From: CAKSUT01 sp045542335
GTDB lineage: Bacteria > Bacillota > Clostridia > Oscillospirales > CAG-382
Length of the DNA stretch: 36,783 nt
Assembly (NCBI GenBank): GCA_045542335.1
Contig: JAZQKV010000031.1
Coordinates: 1-36,783, forward strand
Direction: 5' to 3'
The notes under the pieces were generated by a model. The model was not told the origin of the DNA. It searched no databases and saw nothing but the letters and a program-made list of their open reading frames with translations. Positions 7,090 through 15,529 of this stretch are shown here, piece by piece. A program made the translations under genes and the position numbers. The number at the start of each line of letters is the position of its first letter. The stretch's first letter is position 1.

Positions 7090-8046
7090 TTATCTGCGAT
7101 AACCTCTGCCGTAATTCTTTCTTCCGGTATAAATGGGAGTGAGAGGATTTTCGGGCGTTCCGAGAGCAATAACAACTTTTCTGTCATTGTCGGAGCCAAC
7201 GGAATATGTATAAACTCCCTCAACATTCTGAAGCTCGGAATGAATAACACGTCTTTCATAAGCAAGCATGGGCTCAAGAACAACATTTCTGTGTGTGTTC
7301 AAAGCCTGCTGAGCCTTGCGGCGTGCAAGCTGCTTGAGTGTGTCCTCACGCTTTACTCTGTAATCCTCGATGTCAAGGCAAATTCTGATGTGCTCTTTCT
7401 TTTCGGGGTTTGCTTTCTGAACTCTGCCTGCGGCAATGTTTGCGAGATACTGAAGTGCATCAAGAACATCTCCGTGTCTGCCAATGAGAGTTCCAAGTCC
7501 CTCACCGTTAATTTCAACGTAAACGTCTTTCTGAACGTTTGTCTTTCCCTCGGGAAGATTTTCTTCAACATTTGTTATCTGTGCCTTTGCATCAATTCCA
7601 AGGTCGCAGATAAGTGAGTTGAGGAATGTCACCGCTGCATCTTCAGGACTCTGTCCGTCCTCGACATAAGAATCAAACTTGCTATGATAAGGCTCATAGT
7701 CTTCATCTTCTTCGTAATAGTCATCTTCATCTGCTTCGTCGTCTGCATCCTCGTCAGAAACTGTGTCCTCTTGCTCCTCTTCGTCGGAAGCAGGTTCTTC
7801 ATGATGAAGCTCCTCGTCATAGTCGCCGATAACTCCGTCTGCAAATGCAAAGCCTGCGGAAGCATCGTTCTCCTCGACATAAACTCTCACCTTTGCGTCA
7901 ACCGCACCAAGACCGAGAAAACCTTTTTTGGGTTCTTCAAGAACCTCATACTTAACGTCGGAAACATTCTTTCCAAGTGCCGCTGCACCTGTCTTAACGG
8001 CGTCGTCAACAGTTTTTGCCGTGACAATTTTTTCTATCAATGCCAT
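7090..8046 (-). CDS. jag: Jag / KhpB RNA-binding protein
   Basis: A 318-residue SpoIIIJ-associated protein, an RNA chaperone that works with YidC and KhpA and influences elongation and division in Firmicutes. The Jag N-domain covers about 1-55 (MALIEKIVTAKTVDDAV, GFLGLG). A long acidic Asp/Glu linker follows at about 60-125. The KH domain (about 150-235) has the GTLIGRHGD loop. The R3H domain lies at the C-terminus, with YERRVIH. ATG 8046 begins the conserved MALIEKI; a TTG 21 bases upstream lies inside a hairpin stem. The only good ribosome site (AGGAGG, 8093-8098) is 46 nt away and separated by that hairpin, see the leader entry. It is the last gene of the rpmH cluster; mnmE and mnmG, often next, are absent. 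Confidence 0.92.
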   Translation of the reverse strand: MALIEKIVTAKTVDDAVKTGAAALGKNVSDVKYEVLEEPKKGFLGLGAVDAKVRVYVEENDASAGFAFADGVIGDYDEELHHEEPASDEEEQEDTVSDEDADDEADEDDYYEEDEDYEPYHSKFDSYVEDGQSPEDAAVTFLNSLICDLGIDAKAQITNVEENLPEGKTNVQKDVYVEINGEGLGTLIGRHGDVLDALQYLANIAAGRVQKANPEKKEHIRICLDIEDYRVKREDTLKQLARRKAQQALNTHRNVVLEPMLAYERRVIHSELQNVEGVYTYSVGSDNDRKVVIALGTPENPLTPIYTGRKNYGRGYRR

Positions 8047-8098
8047 TTTATGCTGTCTGAAATGCAAACTTTTAACAAGTCTGTTTTCAGACCCTCCT
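8047..8098 (-). promoter_or_regulatory. jag leader: ribosome site, hairpin, then start codon
   Basis: Reading the minus strand, AGGAGG (8093-8098) is followed at once by a hairpin at 8055-8092 and then AGCATAAA before the ATG. The outer stem GTCTGAAA/TTTCAGAC is 8 bp. The inner stem CAGACTT/AAGTTTG is 7 bp with one G-U. Folding leaves only 8 unpaired bases between ribosome site and start. The end of the hairpin and the following bases match the PBP leader: both read GCATTTCAGAMAR, then CATAAAATG. Confidence 0.75.
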
Positions 8099-8169
8099 TT
8101 CTCATTTGTGTTTTGAAAACATCAAACTTTTATATTTTGTGAGCTATAAAGCACACCACTATGCTACAT

Positions 8170-9306
8170 TCAAATCTTCTTTTTCGCCATGGGTACTCTG
8201 CCGTTTTCTCTCACTTTTTTGAGAATTGATGCTCTTATATGAGCTTTCTGATTCTTCACAACTTTCTTGCCGCCTGAGCTCTTAACCGGAGCTTTCTTCT
8301 TCGGTTCTTCCGCAACACCCTCGATAACAGGTTTTGCTTTCTTATGCTTATCTGTTTTGCCTTTAAGCGCAAGCTCTGCCGCCCTCATTTCCTCCTCTGT
8401 ATAGTGAGGGATCGGGAACATATAATAAAGAGCAAACTGCTGAACCGAGCCAAGAACATTCTGCATCATCCAGTAAATACCAATAACTGCCGGATACATA
8501 AACGAGAACCATGTTGACATAACGGGCATCATAAGGTCCATAATCTTCATGGAAGAAGCCGTTGCGGCATCCTGCTGTGCGCTTCCGGTAGATGGCTGAT
8601 AGGTAAATTTTCTTGTGAGCTTCATGCTTCCGTAAACAAGCACGAATGTAAGAATGGGGACAACCCAAAGAACACCCGGCTCATTCCATATGGGTTTTTC
8701 AAGAAGGTTGATTCCCGTATTGAAGAAATAGAAGTTATCATAAAACTTCTGAAGATCCGCAAAAACAACATCTGAAATTTTTGAAAAATATTCAGGAACC
8801 AAAGCGTTATCGCCGTTTTCAATGATTGTCTTTATCCAGTTTATCTGAAGAACGTCAATTCTTCCTCCGGCGCTTTCTGCAAGCTTTGTTGCAAGCTCGG
8901 TAAGAACTGCGACACTCTCCTTGCTGATTCTGAGAATGTAGGTAAGCGGCTCTGTTACAACTCTGAACACCGCAAGAAGAATGGGAAGCTGAATAAGCAT
9001 GGGGAGGCATCCGCTTGCCGGGTTAAAGCCCTCCTCCTGATACATTGCCATGAGCTCTTCCTGCATCTTTGTCTGGGTTGCCTTATCTGTTCTGCCGGCA
9101 TACTTCTTTCTTATTGCATTTTCCTTGGGGCGAAGTCTTGCCTGCTTTTGTGAATTCTTCTGTTGCTTAATGCTAAGAGGGAATAGAATGAGTTTAACAA
9201 TCACCGCAAAAATGAGCAGTGCGCCGAGATAGTTTCCCACAAGATCGTATATAATCTTTATAAGATAACCGAGGGGAATGTAAAGTATATCCATAATTCC
9301 GGACAT
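8170..9306 (-). CDS. yidC: Membrane protein insertase YidC/OxaA
   Basis: A 378-residue YidC/Oxa1/SpoIIIJ insertase that helps integrate and fold membrane proteins, alone or with SecYEG. The N-terminal helix (IPLGYLIKIIYDLVG) is followed by LGALLIFAVIVKLILFPLS, then the cytoplasmic coiled hairpin (KKYAGRTDKATQTKMQEELM) and NPASGCLPMLIQLPILLAVF, which are family hallmarks. There are two further helices near 215-235 and 265-295. A large loop at about 140-210 is longer than in minimal family members. The basic C-terminal tail (KKVVKNQKAHIRASILKK) fits ribosome binding. No lipobox is visible. The start is uncertain: ATG 9306 or the in-frame ATG at 9294; the ribosome site is weak for both. Confidence 0.93.
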   Translation of the reverse strand: MSGIMDILYIPLGYLIKIIYDLVGNYLGALLIFAVIVKLILFPLSIKQQKNSQKQARLRPKENAIRKKYAGRTDKATQTKMQEELMAMYQEEGFNPASGCLPMLIQLPILLAVFRVVTEPLTYILRISKESVAVLTELATKLAESAGGRIDVLQINWIKTIIENGDNALVPEYFSKISDVVFADLQKFYDNFYFFNTGINLLEKPIWNEPGVLWVVPILTFVLVYGSMKLTRKFTYQPSTGSAQQDAATASSMKIMDLMMPVMSTWFSFMYPAVIGIYWMMQNVLGSVQQFALYYMFPIPHYTEEEMRAAELALKGKTDKHKKAKPVIEGVAEEPKKKAPVKSSGGKKVVKNQKAHIRASILKKVRENGRVPMAKKKI

Positions 9307-9417
9307 TTCTGATACCTATAACCTTTCTGTTGTCTTAATGTTGTTTAAATTCCATCAAATATATATGTAAATCACAATTATTTTCAAATTTCAAAGTTTG
9401 TCAAAGTCTTTGTACAG

Positions 9418-9669
9418 TTATTTTTTACCGAAACTGATTCTCGGAAACTTTCCCTGTTCCGGCACTTTATCAATGCCGCCCTTACAAAACGGATTACAGC
9501 GAAGTATACGCCATACCGTAAGCATTGTCCCCCAAAAAAAGCCATGCCTTTCATAAGATGTGACAGCATATTCCGAGCAACACGGCACAAATCTGCAGGT
9601 TGGCTTTGCCTTCAACGGAGAGATATATTTTTGGTATAAGCGAATGAGAAAAATACAGACTTTCTTCAT
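9418..9669 (-). CDS. yidD: Membrane protein insertion efficiency factor YidD
   Basis: An 83-residue YidD protein, a small membrane-associated factor that assists YidC-dependent insertion. The family pattern is complete: an amphipathic N-terminus (IFLIRLYQKYISPLK), CRFVPCCSEYA, and RCNPFCKGGIDKVP near the end. It lies between rnpA and yidC, the conserved order, with about 105-110 bp gaps on either side. Confidence 0.93.
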   Translation of the reverse strand: MKKVCIFLIRLYQKYISPLKAKPTCRFVPCCSEYAVTSYERHGFFWGTMLTVWRILRCNPFCKGGIDKVPEQGKFPRISFGKK

Positions 9670-9774
9670 AATCTAAACGCAACTGCACTGCGGACACATA
9701 ATCCGGGCACAGCTTGCCTCACAAGCTCTCTGATATTTGTTTAATCCAAACTTTCACTATTACGGAAAACACCG

Positions 9775-10218
9775 TCACCGCTTGTCTTTCGGATGCGGCT
9801 TTTGAGGGCGGTTACCGGACAGCTTTTTTCTGCCATCTGTGCCTTTAAAGGTCTGACCGTTGAAAAGTCCGAGATTATTGAAAGAGGTTTGCATAAGTTC
9901 TTTCACACGGTCGCACTTTATGTCACTTGCAAACATCGCCGCCCTTGCGGAAACAACGATGATTCTGCCCTCCTGAATATTTTCGGCACACTCCATATAT
10001 GCTCGTCTGAAAAGCCTTTTGATGCGGTTTCTCTGAACTGCTTTGCCAAGCTTTCTATTGACCGTGATACCAAATGTCGTCGCCACAGGACAGCCGTTTT
10101 TATCACGTTTATAATTCTTCAGCGCATACACGGCAAACAGCTTGTTGACATCTGTCGCTCCTCCCGAATATGCCTTGGAATACATATGGTTTTCCGTCAA
10201 GGGAACAATTTTTTTCAT
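9775..10218 (-). CDS. rnpA: Ribonuclease P protein component
   Basis: A 147-residue protein subunit of RNase P, which processes the 5' end of tRNA precursors with the RnpB RNA. The RNR signature is intact (GKAVQRNRIKRLFRRAY), preceded by FGITVNRKLG. An unusually long, basic C-terminal tail (GTDGRKKLSGNRPQKPHPK) extends beyond the usual 110-120 residues. The start is uncertain. ATG 10218 (MKKIVPLTEN) fits family length; ATG 10230 adds four residues. Neither has a strong ribosome site. The frame stays open to a GTG at 10332, but that extension crosses a hairpin and looks non-coding. Confidence 0.9.
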   Translation of the reverse strand: MKKIVPLTENHMYSKAYSGGATDVNKLFAVYALKNYKRDKNGCPVATTFGITVNRKLGKAVQRNRIKRLFRRAYMECAENIQEGRIIVVSARAAMFASDIKCDRVKELMQTSFNNLGLFNGQTFKGTDGRKKLSGNRPQKPHPKDKR

Positions 10219-10511
10219 AGTTTTCTTCATCAATGCCGCAACGCCGCAAATGCCGCTTTTGCGGTTATTTGTTGTTGGTGTTCGGAAAAAAGCTTGCGTA
10301 TTAACGCAACAAGAGGGCGGCGCAAGCAGCACCTAACGCCCTCTTGAATCGCTTTTTAACAAAAATTACCCGACGCAAACCGTCATTGAAATTCAAAGAC
10401 CCGTCTTCCGGTAAGGTTACCCATCCCTCACCGCAAAACCGCAGTCCAATTTCCTTGCGGTTTAATTCGGCAAGACCTCCCATAAGTCCTGCTTACAATG
10501 CGTCGTCAGAA
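10219..10511 (-). other. Long rpmH-rnpA spacer with a strong hairpin
   Basis: The gap is about 290 bp, long for genes that are usually nearly adjacent. On the minus strand CAAGAGGGCG (10337-10346) pairs perfectly with CGCCCTCTTG (10310-10319). A smaller TTGCGT/ACGCAA hairpin follows at 10294-10309, then a run of T at 10285-10290. This could be a partial terminator or attenuator that lowers rnpA relative to rpmH, or a processing site. A 60-codon frame (10301-10483) lies here but has a poor ribosome site. Confidence 0.55.
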
Positions 10512-10646
10512 TCAATAGGTGAGTCTTGCTCTACCCTTTGCGCGTCTTCTCTTCAATACCTTTCTGCCGTTAGCAGTCTTCATGCGCTTTCTGAAACCGT
10601 GTTCCATCTTTCTCTGACGCTTTTTAGGCTGATATGTTCTAAGCAT
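10512..10646 (-). CDS. rpmH: Ribosomal protein bL34
   Basis: A 44-residue bL34 protein of the large ribosomal subunit. The whole sequence is family-typical: MLRTYQPKKRQRKMEHGFRK and then VLKRRRAKGRARLTY. It starts at ATG 10646 behind GAGGTG. It has a strong promoter directly upstream. In many bacteria dnaA and the origin flank this gene; here a PBP gene does. Confidence 0.97.
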   Translation of the reverse strand: MLRTYQPKKRQRKMEHGFRKRMKTANGRKVLKRRRAKGRARLTY

Positions 10647-10694
10647 TGACAAGCACCTCGCTTTCATTATTGCAATTTTTGCCGATATACAAAT

Positions 10695-10723
10695 ATTATA
10701 TACCAAACTCGCTTTAAAATCAA
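10695..10723 (-). promoter_or_regulatory. rpmH promoter
   Basis: On the minus strand TTGATT, a 17-bp spacer and TATAAT. It drives rpmH and probably the downstream rnpA-yidD-yidC-jag genes. Confidence 0.8.
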
Positions 10724-10799
10724 GTGTTTTTTACTCGTTTTAACAGAAATTTATTAAATTTTCTGTTAATTCATTTGTCTTTGCGCAGTTTTGTAGTTC

Positions 10800-10856
10800 A
10801 AAAATGAAAATTTTCCGGCAATTAACTGTAAGCTACAGTCTTGCCGGAAATTTTCA
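10800..10856 (-). terminator. Terminator of the PBP gene
   Basis: TGAAAATTTTCCGGCAA (10805-10821) pairs with TTGCCGGAAATTTTCA (10841-10856) with one bulged base. An inner ACTGTA/TACAGT stem continues it. On the minus strand the stem is followed by TTTTT. It insulates the PBP gene from the rpmH promoter. Confidence 0.8.
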
Positions 10857-10929
10857 TCATATTTTCGTTTAGTCTTGCTTCGTGCTTCAAAGTATCTCCG
10901 GAAAGCTACTCATTTGCTGCAAAACCGAA

Positions 10930-13776
10930 TCATGCAACTGCGTTTTCCGCAACCGGAGTTACCACTGTGTCACCGCTGTTTTCAACAGGAGGAGCTGTGA
11001 CCGGTTCAGCCGTCTCAGGAGCTGCCGCAACACCTGTTTCGGTGGGTTCGGGAGTGACAACAGGAGTTGTTGGCTCAGCCACATTCACAGGGGGATTTTC
11101 GGGAGTCACAGTTGTTTCGGGCGTGGGTGCTGCAGGAGTTTGGTCTGTTACTTCTCCGTCTTTCATTTCACCCTCAACAGCCTCTCCCTCGGGAGCTTGT
11201 TCAATTCCCTCAAAGCCGCTGTTATGAAGTACGCAATAAGCATTTGCAGGAATTTCAACGCCGGATGTTCCGGCAAAAGTACCGTCAAGTGTGTTCTGAT
11301 AAATCGGCACATTTGAATCTTCGGGATATTCGTAATCCTCGGGAAGCTCTCTGTAAGTGTATTGTGCATCGGTTATAACAATCTGCTCCGTAAAGCTTCT
11401 CTCGGTTTCTTTTACAAGTGCAACCGTGACAACCGATTCTGTGGGACAACCCGGTCCCGAAATACAGCCCGAGGTTACGCACCAGCTTACAGGAACGTGC
11501 TTATCACACTGTTCAGACGGCTCTGCGCCCTTGGCATACCAGCCTGTTGCAATTCTTCCGCCTCTTGGGTCAAGCGAGCAATAAGGTCCGGGCGCCATTC
11601 CCGAATCCATGCAATAGCTTGCCTGAACAATTTCGCTTGTGTCAAAGCTTCTCAGCTGCTCTCCGGAATCGACAATCCTCTTGTGAATCTTGCTCATAAC
11701 CTTGCACCAGGCAACCATCGCCTGATTTGTTCCGAATTTTGTCACGGAACGGTTTACGTCATATCCGAACCACGCCGCACCAACGTAATATGGGGTATAA
11801 CCTGCAAAATAAACGTCGTAATCGTCATTTGTTGATCCGGTTTTTCCCGCAACCGGAATTTTATTTGCATATTCAAAAAGTGTCTTTACTTTTGCGCCTG
11901 TTCCGAGATTTATAACATTCTGCATCATCTTTGTCATAATCTGAGCCGTGGAAGCCTTAACGGCTTTGGTCTTACCGGTACTCTCACGGTTTTCAAGAAG
12001 AATTTTACCGTTGCTGTCAAACACATGAGTATAAAGACGGGGTTTGCAGAAAGTTCCGTTGTTGGGGAAAATCGAATATGCGCCGGCAACCTCCTCAACT
12101 GTAAATCCATAGGTGAGACCGCCCATTGCAAGCTGTGCAAGTCCCACATCGCTTTCAACAAGTGTTGAAATCCCGAGCTTATTCTTAAGAAAATCATAAG
12201 AATACTGCGGCGTTATCATCTGAAGCACCTTAACAGCGGTGGTATTTTTGGATTTGAGTACTGCATAGTTGGTCGAAACCATGCCCTCATATCTTTCAGG
12301 GGCATTTTTGGGCCAATATCTGCCCATGGATTTCATATACTGAACGGGAGAATCATCAAGAGCCGTGCCATAGTCGATGTAACCCATGTCAATTGCCGGA
12401 GCATAGACGCTGATGGGCTTGATTGACGAGCCAATCTGACGGCGTGTCATGGTGGCTCTGTTCCATGCACGGTTGAGAGTCTTTTCACCTCTGCCGCCGA
12501 CCATGCCGAGAATATCTCCGGTGTATGGATCCATAACAACCATTGCAGATTCCGGCTGAAGACCGTCATCAATTTTTGCAAAGGTTTTCGGGTCTTTATA
12601 AACCTCTTCCATCGCTTCCTGGATATATGGGTCAACGGTTACATAAATATCAAGGCCGCCGGAGGTTATGAGAGAAAACGCCTTTTCCTTGGTGTAGCCA
12701 TATTGTTCCATGAGGTCATCTCTCACCTGATTGATAACAGCATCGGTGAAATAGGAATTGGTGTTGATGATACCCTGGGTTGCATTGAGACTGAGCACAA
12801 GCTCTGTGTTTTTGGCTTGTTCGTATTCCTCATCGCTGATATGCCCAAGCTCGTTCATTTTCATAAGAACGACATTTCGTCTTTCCTTATTATTTTCGCG
12901 ATTTCTCACGGGGTCATACTTTGTCGGAGACTTGGGGATAGCGGCAAGTGCCGCACACTCAACAAGGCTGAGTTCGGAAACGTCCTTGTCGAAATAGTAA
13001 TTTGCCGCAGCCTGAACACCATAGCAACCTCTTGAAAGAGAGATTGTGTTGAGGTACATTTCAAGCACCTCATCCTTGGTCTTTTTCTCTGTGAGGGTTA
13101 TTGCACGGAAAATCTCTGTGATTTTACGCTGAATGGTCGTGTCACGATCACCCGTAACATTTTTTATAAGCTGTTGGGTAATTGTTGAGCCGCCATAGCT
13201 TCCGTCGCCGAGCACAAGCTCCTGAACTGCGCCGAGAGTTCTCTTTATATCAATGCCGTTATGCTCATAAAAACGCTGGTCTTCGATGTCAATAAATGCG
13301 TTTTTAAGGTTTGCGGGCATAAGCTGAATGGATGCCCAGAAGCGGTTTTCCGTGTTATAAATACGCTGATCCTCAAGCTCAACATATCTCACAAACTCTT
13401 TTCTCGACACATCCGAATACTCGGGATAATAGAAAGAGGTTGTCTGATCAAGGGTATATTGGAGGTCCGTAATATCAAAATCCTCGTCGATAAGATTGTC
13501 CTTGATATACACCGCAAACACTCCGCCAACGGTTATGCCGATAATAAGGCACATGAGCACAATTGTGAGAGCCGCCGAAAGAATAAAGCTGACAATTGCC
13601 TTTATTGCATTAAGTATAAACCCGAAAACCTTGCCGATAACAGCAATAATTTTCATAATCGTTGCCTTTGCACTCTTTTCTCCGTTTTTGTTCTTATTGT
13701 TTTTGCGGGAAGCTGTCACAATTGAATCATCCGTATCAAAGCTTCTTGTTTCGCCTTTATTGTTATCATTCTTCAT
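10930..13776 (-). CDS. Class A penicillin-binding protein (PBP1A-type)
   Basis: A 948-residue bifunctional murein synthase. After a Lys/Asn-rich cytoplasmic start comes one membrane anchor (about 60-92). The GT51 glycosyltransferase domain has catalytic E165 in IEDQRFYEHNGID and GGSTITQQL at 195-203. The transpeptidase domain has S450-SI-K453 (SxxK), S509-K-N511 (SxN) and K645-TGST. A Cys-containing segment follows the transpeptidase (CMDSGMAPGPYC, CDKHVP, CVTSGC, GPGCP), as in other Clostridia. A Pro/Thr/Glu-rich tail of about 100 residues ends the protein. The start is ATG 13776; its ribosome site is 39 nt away across a hairpin. The gene is monocistronic, divergent from a BofC-like gene. 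Confidence 0.95.
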   Translation of the reverse strand: MKNDNNKGETRSFDTDDSIVTASRKNNKNKNGEKSAKATIMKIIAVIGKVFGFILNAIKAIVSFILSAALTIVLMCLIIGITVGGVFAVYIKDNLIDEDFDITDLQYTLDQTTSFYYPEYSDVSRKEFVRYVELEDQRIYNTENRFWASIQLMPANLKNAFIDIEDQRFYEHNGIDIKRTLGAVQELVLGDGSYGGSTITQQLIKNVTGDRDTTIQRKITEIFRAITLTEKKTKDEVLEMYLNTISLSRGCYGVQAAANYYFDKDVSELSLVECAALAAIPKSPTKYDPVRNRENNKERRNVVLMKMNELGHISDEEYEQAKNTELVLSLNATQGIINTNSYFTDAVINQVRDDLMEQYGYTKEKAFSLITSGGLDIYVTVDPYIQEAMEEVYKDPKTFAKIDDGLQPESAMVVMDPYTGDILGMVGGRGEKTLNRAWNRATMTRRQIGSSIKPISVYAPAIDMGYIDYGTALDDSPVQYMKSMGRYWPKNAPERYEGMVSTNYAVLKSKNTTAVKVLQMITPQYSYDFLKNKLGISTLVESDVGLAQLAMGGLTYGFTVEEVAGAYSIFPNNGTFCKPRLYTHVFDSNGKILLENRESTGKTKAVKASTAQIMTKMMQNVINLGTGAKVKTLFEYANKIPVAGKTGSTNDDYDVYFAGYTPYYVGAAWFGYDVNRSVTKFGTNQAMVAWCKVMSKIHKRIVDSGEQLRSFDTSEIVQASYCMDSGMAPGPYCSLDPRGGRIATGWYAKGAEPSEQCDKHVPVSWCVTSGCISGPGCPTESVVTVALVKETERSFTEQIVITDAQYTYRELPEDYEYPEDSNVPIYQNTLDGTFAGTSGVEIPANAYCVLHNSGFEGIEQAPEGEAVEGEMKDGEVTDQTPAAPTPETTVTPENPPVNVAEPTTPVVTPEPTETGVAAAPETAEPVTAPPVENSGDTVVTPVAENAVA

Positions 13777-13821
13777 TTTATGTTTTCTGAAATGCGAGAT
13801 TTCTCGATTTCAGTTCCTCCT
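13777..13821 (-). promoter_or_regulatory. PBP leader: ribosome site, hairpin, then start codon
   Basis: On the minus strand AGGAGG (13816-13821), then AA, then a hairpin at 13787-13813, then AAAACATAAA and the ATG. The stem is CTGAAAT/ATTTCAG plus CGAG/CTCG with one unpaired C and a 4-base loop. The single bulge sits at the same place as in the 3906-4074 repeats. Linear distance from ribosome site to start is 39 nt; folded it is about 12. No other ribosome site lies near the ATG, and an in-frame TGA in the left arm rules out an upstream start. Confidence 0.8.
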
Positions 13822-14022
13822 TCCCATTTTATCTGTTTTATGACGTTTTCTTCTGTTGATATTTAACTGTCCGGCTGTCAGTTGTAACTCACAGTCGTCG
13901 ATTGTCAATATGTTTCTCACGGAAAATATAAAAATCAAAAACAAAACACTCTCCCGTATAATTCATATTATAACCGACGATAATAACATTAATAAGAATA
14001 ATATTTGACGGGGATGAAAAAA

Positions 14023-14607
14023 ATGCTTAAAAAAGAAAAGAATTTTGATGATTTTGAGAAAAATTGCCAGTCTGTTAACAAAACCACTCATTTCAATGGG
14101 TGCGAAAACAATTCCGACGAACTTCCGTACATCAAAAGCGAAGTCAACGAAAAGACAGCCGAATTTATCCGTCCTGCAAAAAAGCTTGCCGAATCGTCTG
14201 CCCAAAAAGCTCAAAGAGCCAAGCTCGCTCACCACGGCACAACTTTAAAGGACAGTGCCTCCGCAATTATCACACTTGCAAGTGTCGCGGTATTTTCTGC
14301 GGCGTGCATATTTCTTCCACACATTGTCAGCTACAATGTTGTGGACACCGGCGAAATTTCCGCCGACAGCAACCAGGACGGGGTTTCGGCAGATACAGCA
14401 ACTCCCAATGCCATTCTGAGCGAAATCCGGATTTTTCGGGAATACAATGGCAAAGTCGGGGTGTTCTTTGCCGACGGAACTCTTGATTTTATAATTGACA
14501 CGCCTTTTGAAAGTCTTCCCGAATACGACAGAAAGCTTCTTGAAAACGGAATAATTGCGCAGGGGCAGGAGGAAATAGCTTTTCTTGCCGAGGGACTTGA
14601 AGAATAA
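14023..14607 (+). CDS. Membrane-anchored BofC-like protein
   Basis: A protein of about 194 residues with a charged N-terminal cytoplasmic part, one membrane segment (about 84-104, SAIITLASVAVFSAACIFLP) and an outside C-terminal domain. That domain reads IRIFREYNGKVGVFFADG and SLPEYDRKLLENGI. It resembles the C-terminal domain of BofC-type spore signalling proteins in Clostridia, which is the basis for the name. Function here is unknown. The start is unclear: ATG 14014 or 14023; GGGG at 14010-14013 fits the second better. It is divergent from the PBP gene and convergent with the AraC gene, 35 bp away. Confidence 0.55.
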   Translation: MLKKEKNFDDFEKNCQSVNKTTHFNGCENNSDELPYIKSEVNEKTAEFIRPAKKLAESSAQKAQRAKLAHHGTTLKDSASAIITLASVAVFSAACIFLPHIVSYNVVDTGEISADSNQDGVSADTATPNAILSEIRIFREYNGKVGVFFADGTLDFIIDTPFESLPEYDRKLLENGIIAQGQEEIAFLAEGLEE

Positions 14608-14642
14608 ACCGCACTCTTTGCAAAACCATCCTGATTATTTCT

Positions 14643-15458
14643 TCACACTTTTCCGTGCTTATGCGTCTCACGCATTGCATCCTTTGGCGATACGCCGTAT
14701 TTTTTCTTGAACTGTTTTGAAAAATACAGAGCATCCTTATAGCCGCAGGACTCAGAAATCTGGGAAACAACGCAAAAGCCCTCATTTATAAGTGCCTTTG
14801 CGTATTCAAGGCGGAGCGATGTTATGTATGCAGAGAGGCATATTCCGACGGTTTTCTTAAATCGTTCGCTGATATAGTTTGCATTATATCCACACGCATT
14901 GCAAACAACCGCCAACGAAAGATTGGGGTCACGGAAATTGTCGTCAATGTACTTTTTGATTTCAACAATTGTGTCACGGTTCTTTTTCACATCTGTATCA
15001 TTCCCCAAGCGGGCAATTATATGGGAAAACGTGTAGTAAAGCACGCTTTGTGCAACAAGGTCAATGTTACGCTGAACTGCCCTGTCAAGAGAATTCTGCC
15101 AGAAAGCAATGTGCTCCTCAAAGCCTTGTACAACAGGTGTCGTTTCACTTATGCCAAATCTTTCATACAGGCTGTTTACCTTTGCGCCGGTAAAGGTTAT
15201 ATAAATAAATTCAAGGTCGCCATCGTTAAAAAGAGTGTATTCCTTTGCCTGAAAAGTGAAAAACAAGCTTCCTCTTTCAAGGTCAACACTTGTTTTTTCG
15301 TTTTCAAATCTGCCGGTTCCGTTTGTGACAATGCACATTGAATATGCGGCGGTCATTTTAACAATACTTTTCGGCGTTTGCTTTTCGTAAACAAAATTCA
15401 GCGTGACAACATCCCTGTCTGCCCTTGCAGTTGGGATAAACTTGCATATATTGTCCAT
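14643..15458 (-). CDS. AraC-family transcriptional regulator
   Basis: A 271-residue regulator. The N-terminal cupin-like sensing half covers about 1-150, with VDLERGSLFFTFQAKEYTLF. The C-terminal double helix-turn-helix (about 165-265) shows LSLAVVCNACGYNANYISER, then FKKTVGICLSAYI and ISESCGYKDALYFSKQFKK, the AraC/XylS signature. It is divergent from the Gfo/Idh gene with a 167-bp shared control region and has its own promoter. It probably activates that gene in response to a sugar derivative. Confidence 0.9.
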   Translation of the reverse strand: MDNICKFIPTARADRDVVTLNFVYEKQTPKSIVKMTAAYSMCIVTNGTGRFENEKTSVDLERGSLFFTFQAKEYTLFNDGDLEFIYITFTGAKVNSLYERFGISETTPVVQGFEEHIAFWQNSLDRAVQRNIDLVAQSVLYYTFSHIIARLGNDTDVKKNRDTIVEIKKYIDDNFRDPNLSLAVVCNACGYNANYISERFKKTVGICLSAYITSLRLEYAKALINEGFCVVSQISESCGYKDALYFSKQFKKKYGVSPKDAMRETHKHGKV

Positions 15459-15494
15459 AACGTTTCATTTTCTCCTGCTTAATAGCTTTTATTT

Positions 15495-15523
15495 ATTTTA
15501 TCACAAATGCTCTTGCAAATCAA
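15495..15523 (-). promoter_or_regulatory. Promoter of the AraC gene
   Basis: On the minus strand TTGATT, 17 bp, TAAAAT. Confidence 0.65.
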
Positions 15524-15529
15524 CGGCTA

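Noticed and set aside
7684..8142. Hydrophobic plus-strand frame antisense to jag
   Set aside because: Its Ile/Phe/Val richness is the reverse complement of the acidic Asp/Glu linker codons of jag.
10219..10332. N-terminal extension of rnpA to a GTG at 10332
   Set aside because: It runs through a strong hairpin, has no ribosome site and would add residues never seen in RnpA.
10301..10483. 60-codon minus-strand frame between rpmH and rnpA
   Set aside because: AGGA is only 3-4 bases before the ATG, and the frame ends inside the hairpin; no family resemblance.
10647..10800. Replication origin next to rpmH
   Set aside because: No cluster of DnaA boxes and no dnaA gene were seen.
13814..13960. 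Strong sigma-A promoter for the PBP gene
   Set aside because: Candidate -10 boxes such as TAAAAT exist but none has a -35 at proper spacing, so no promoter is claimed.
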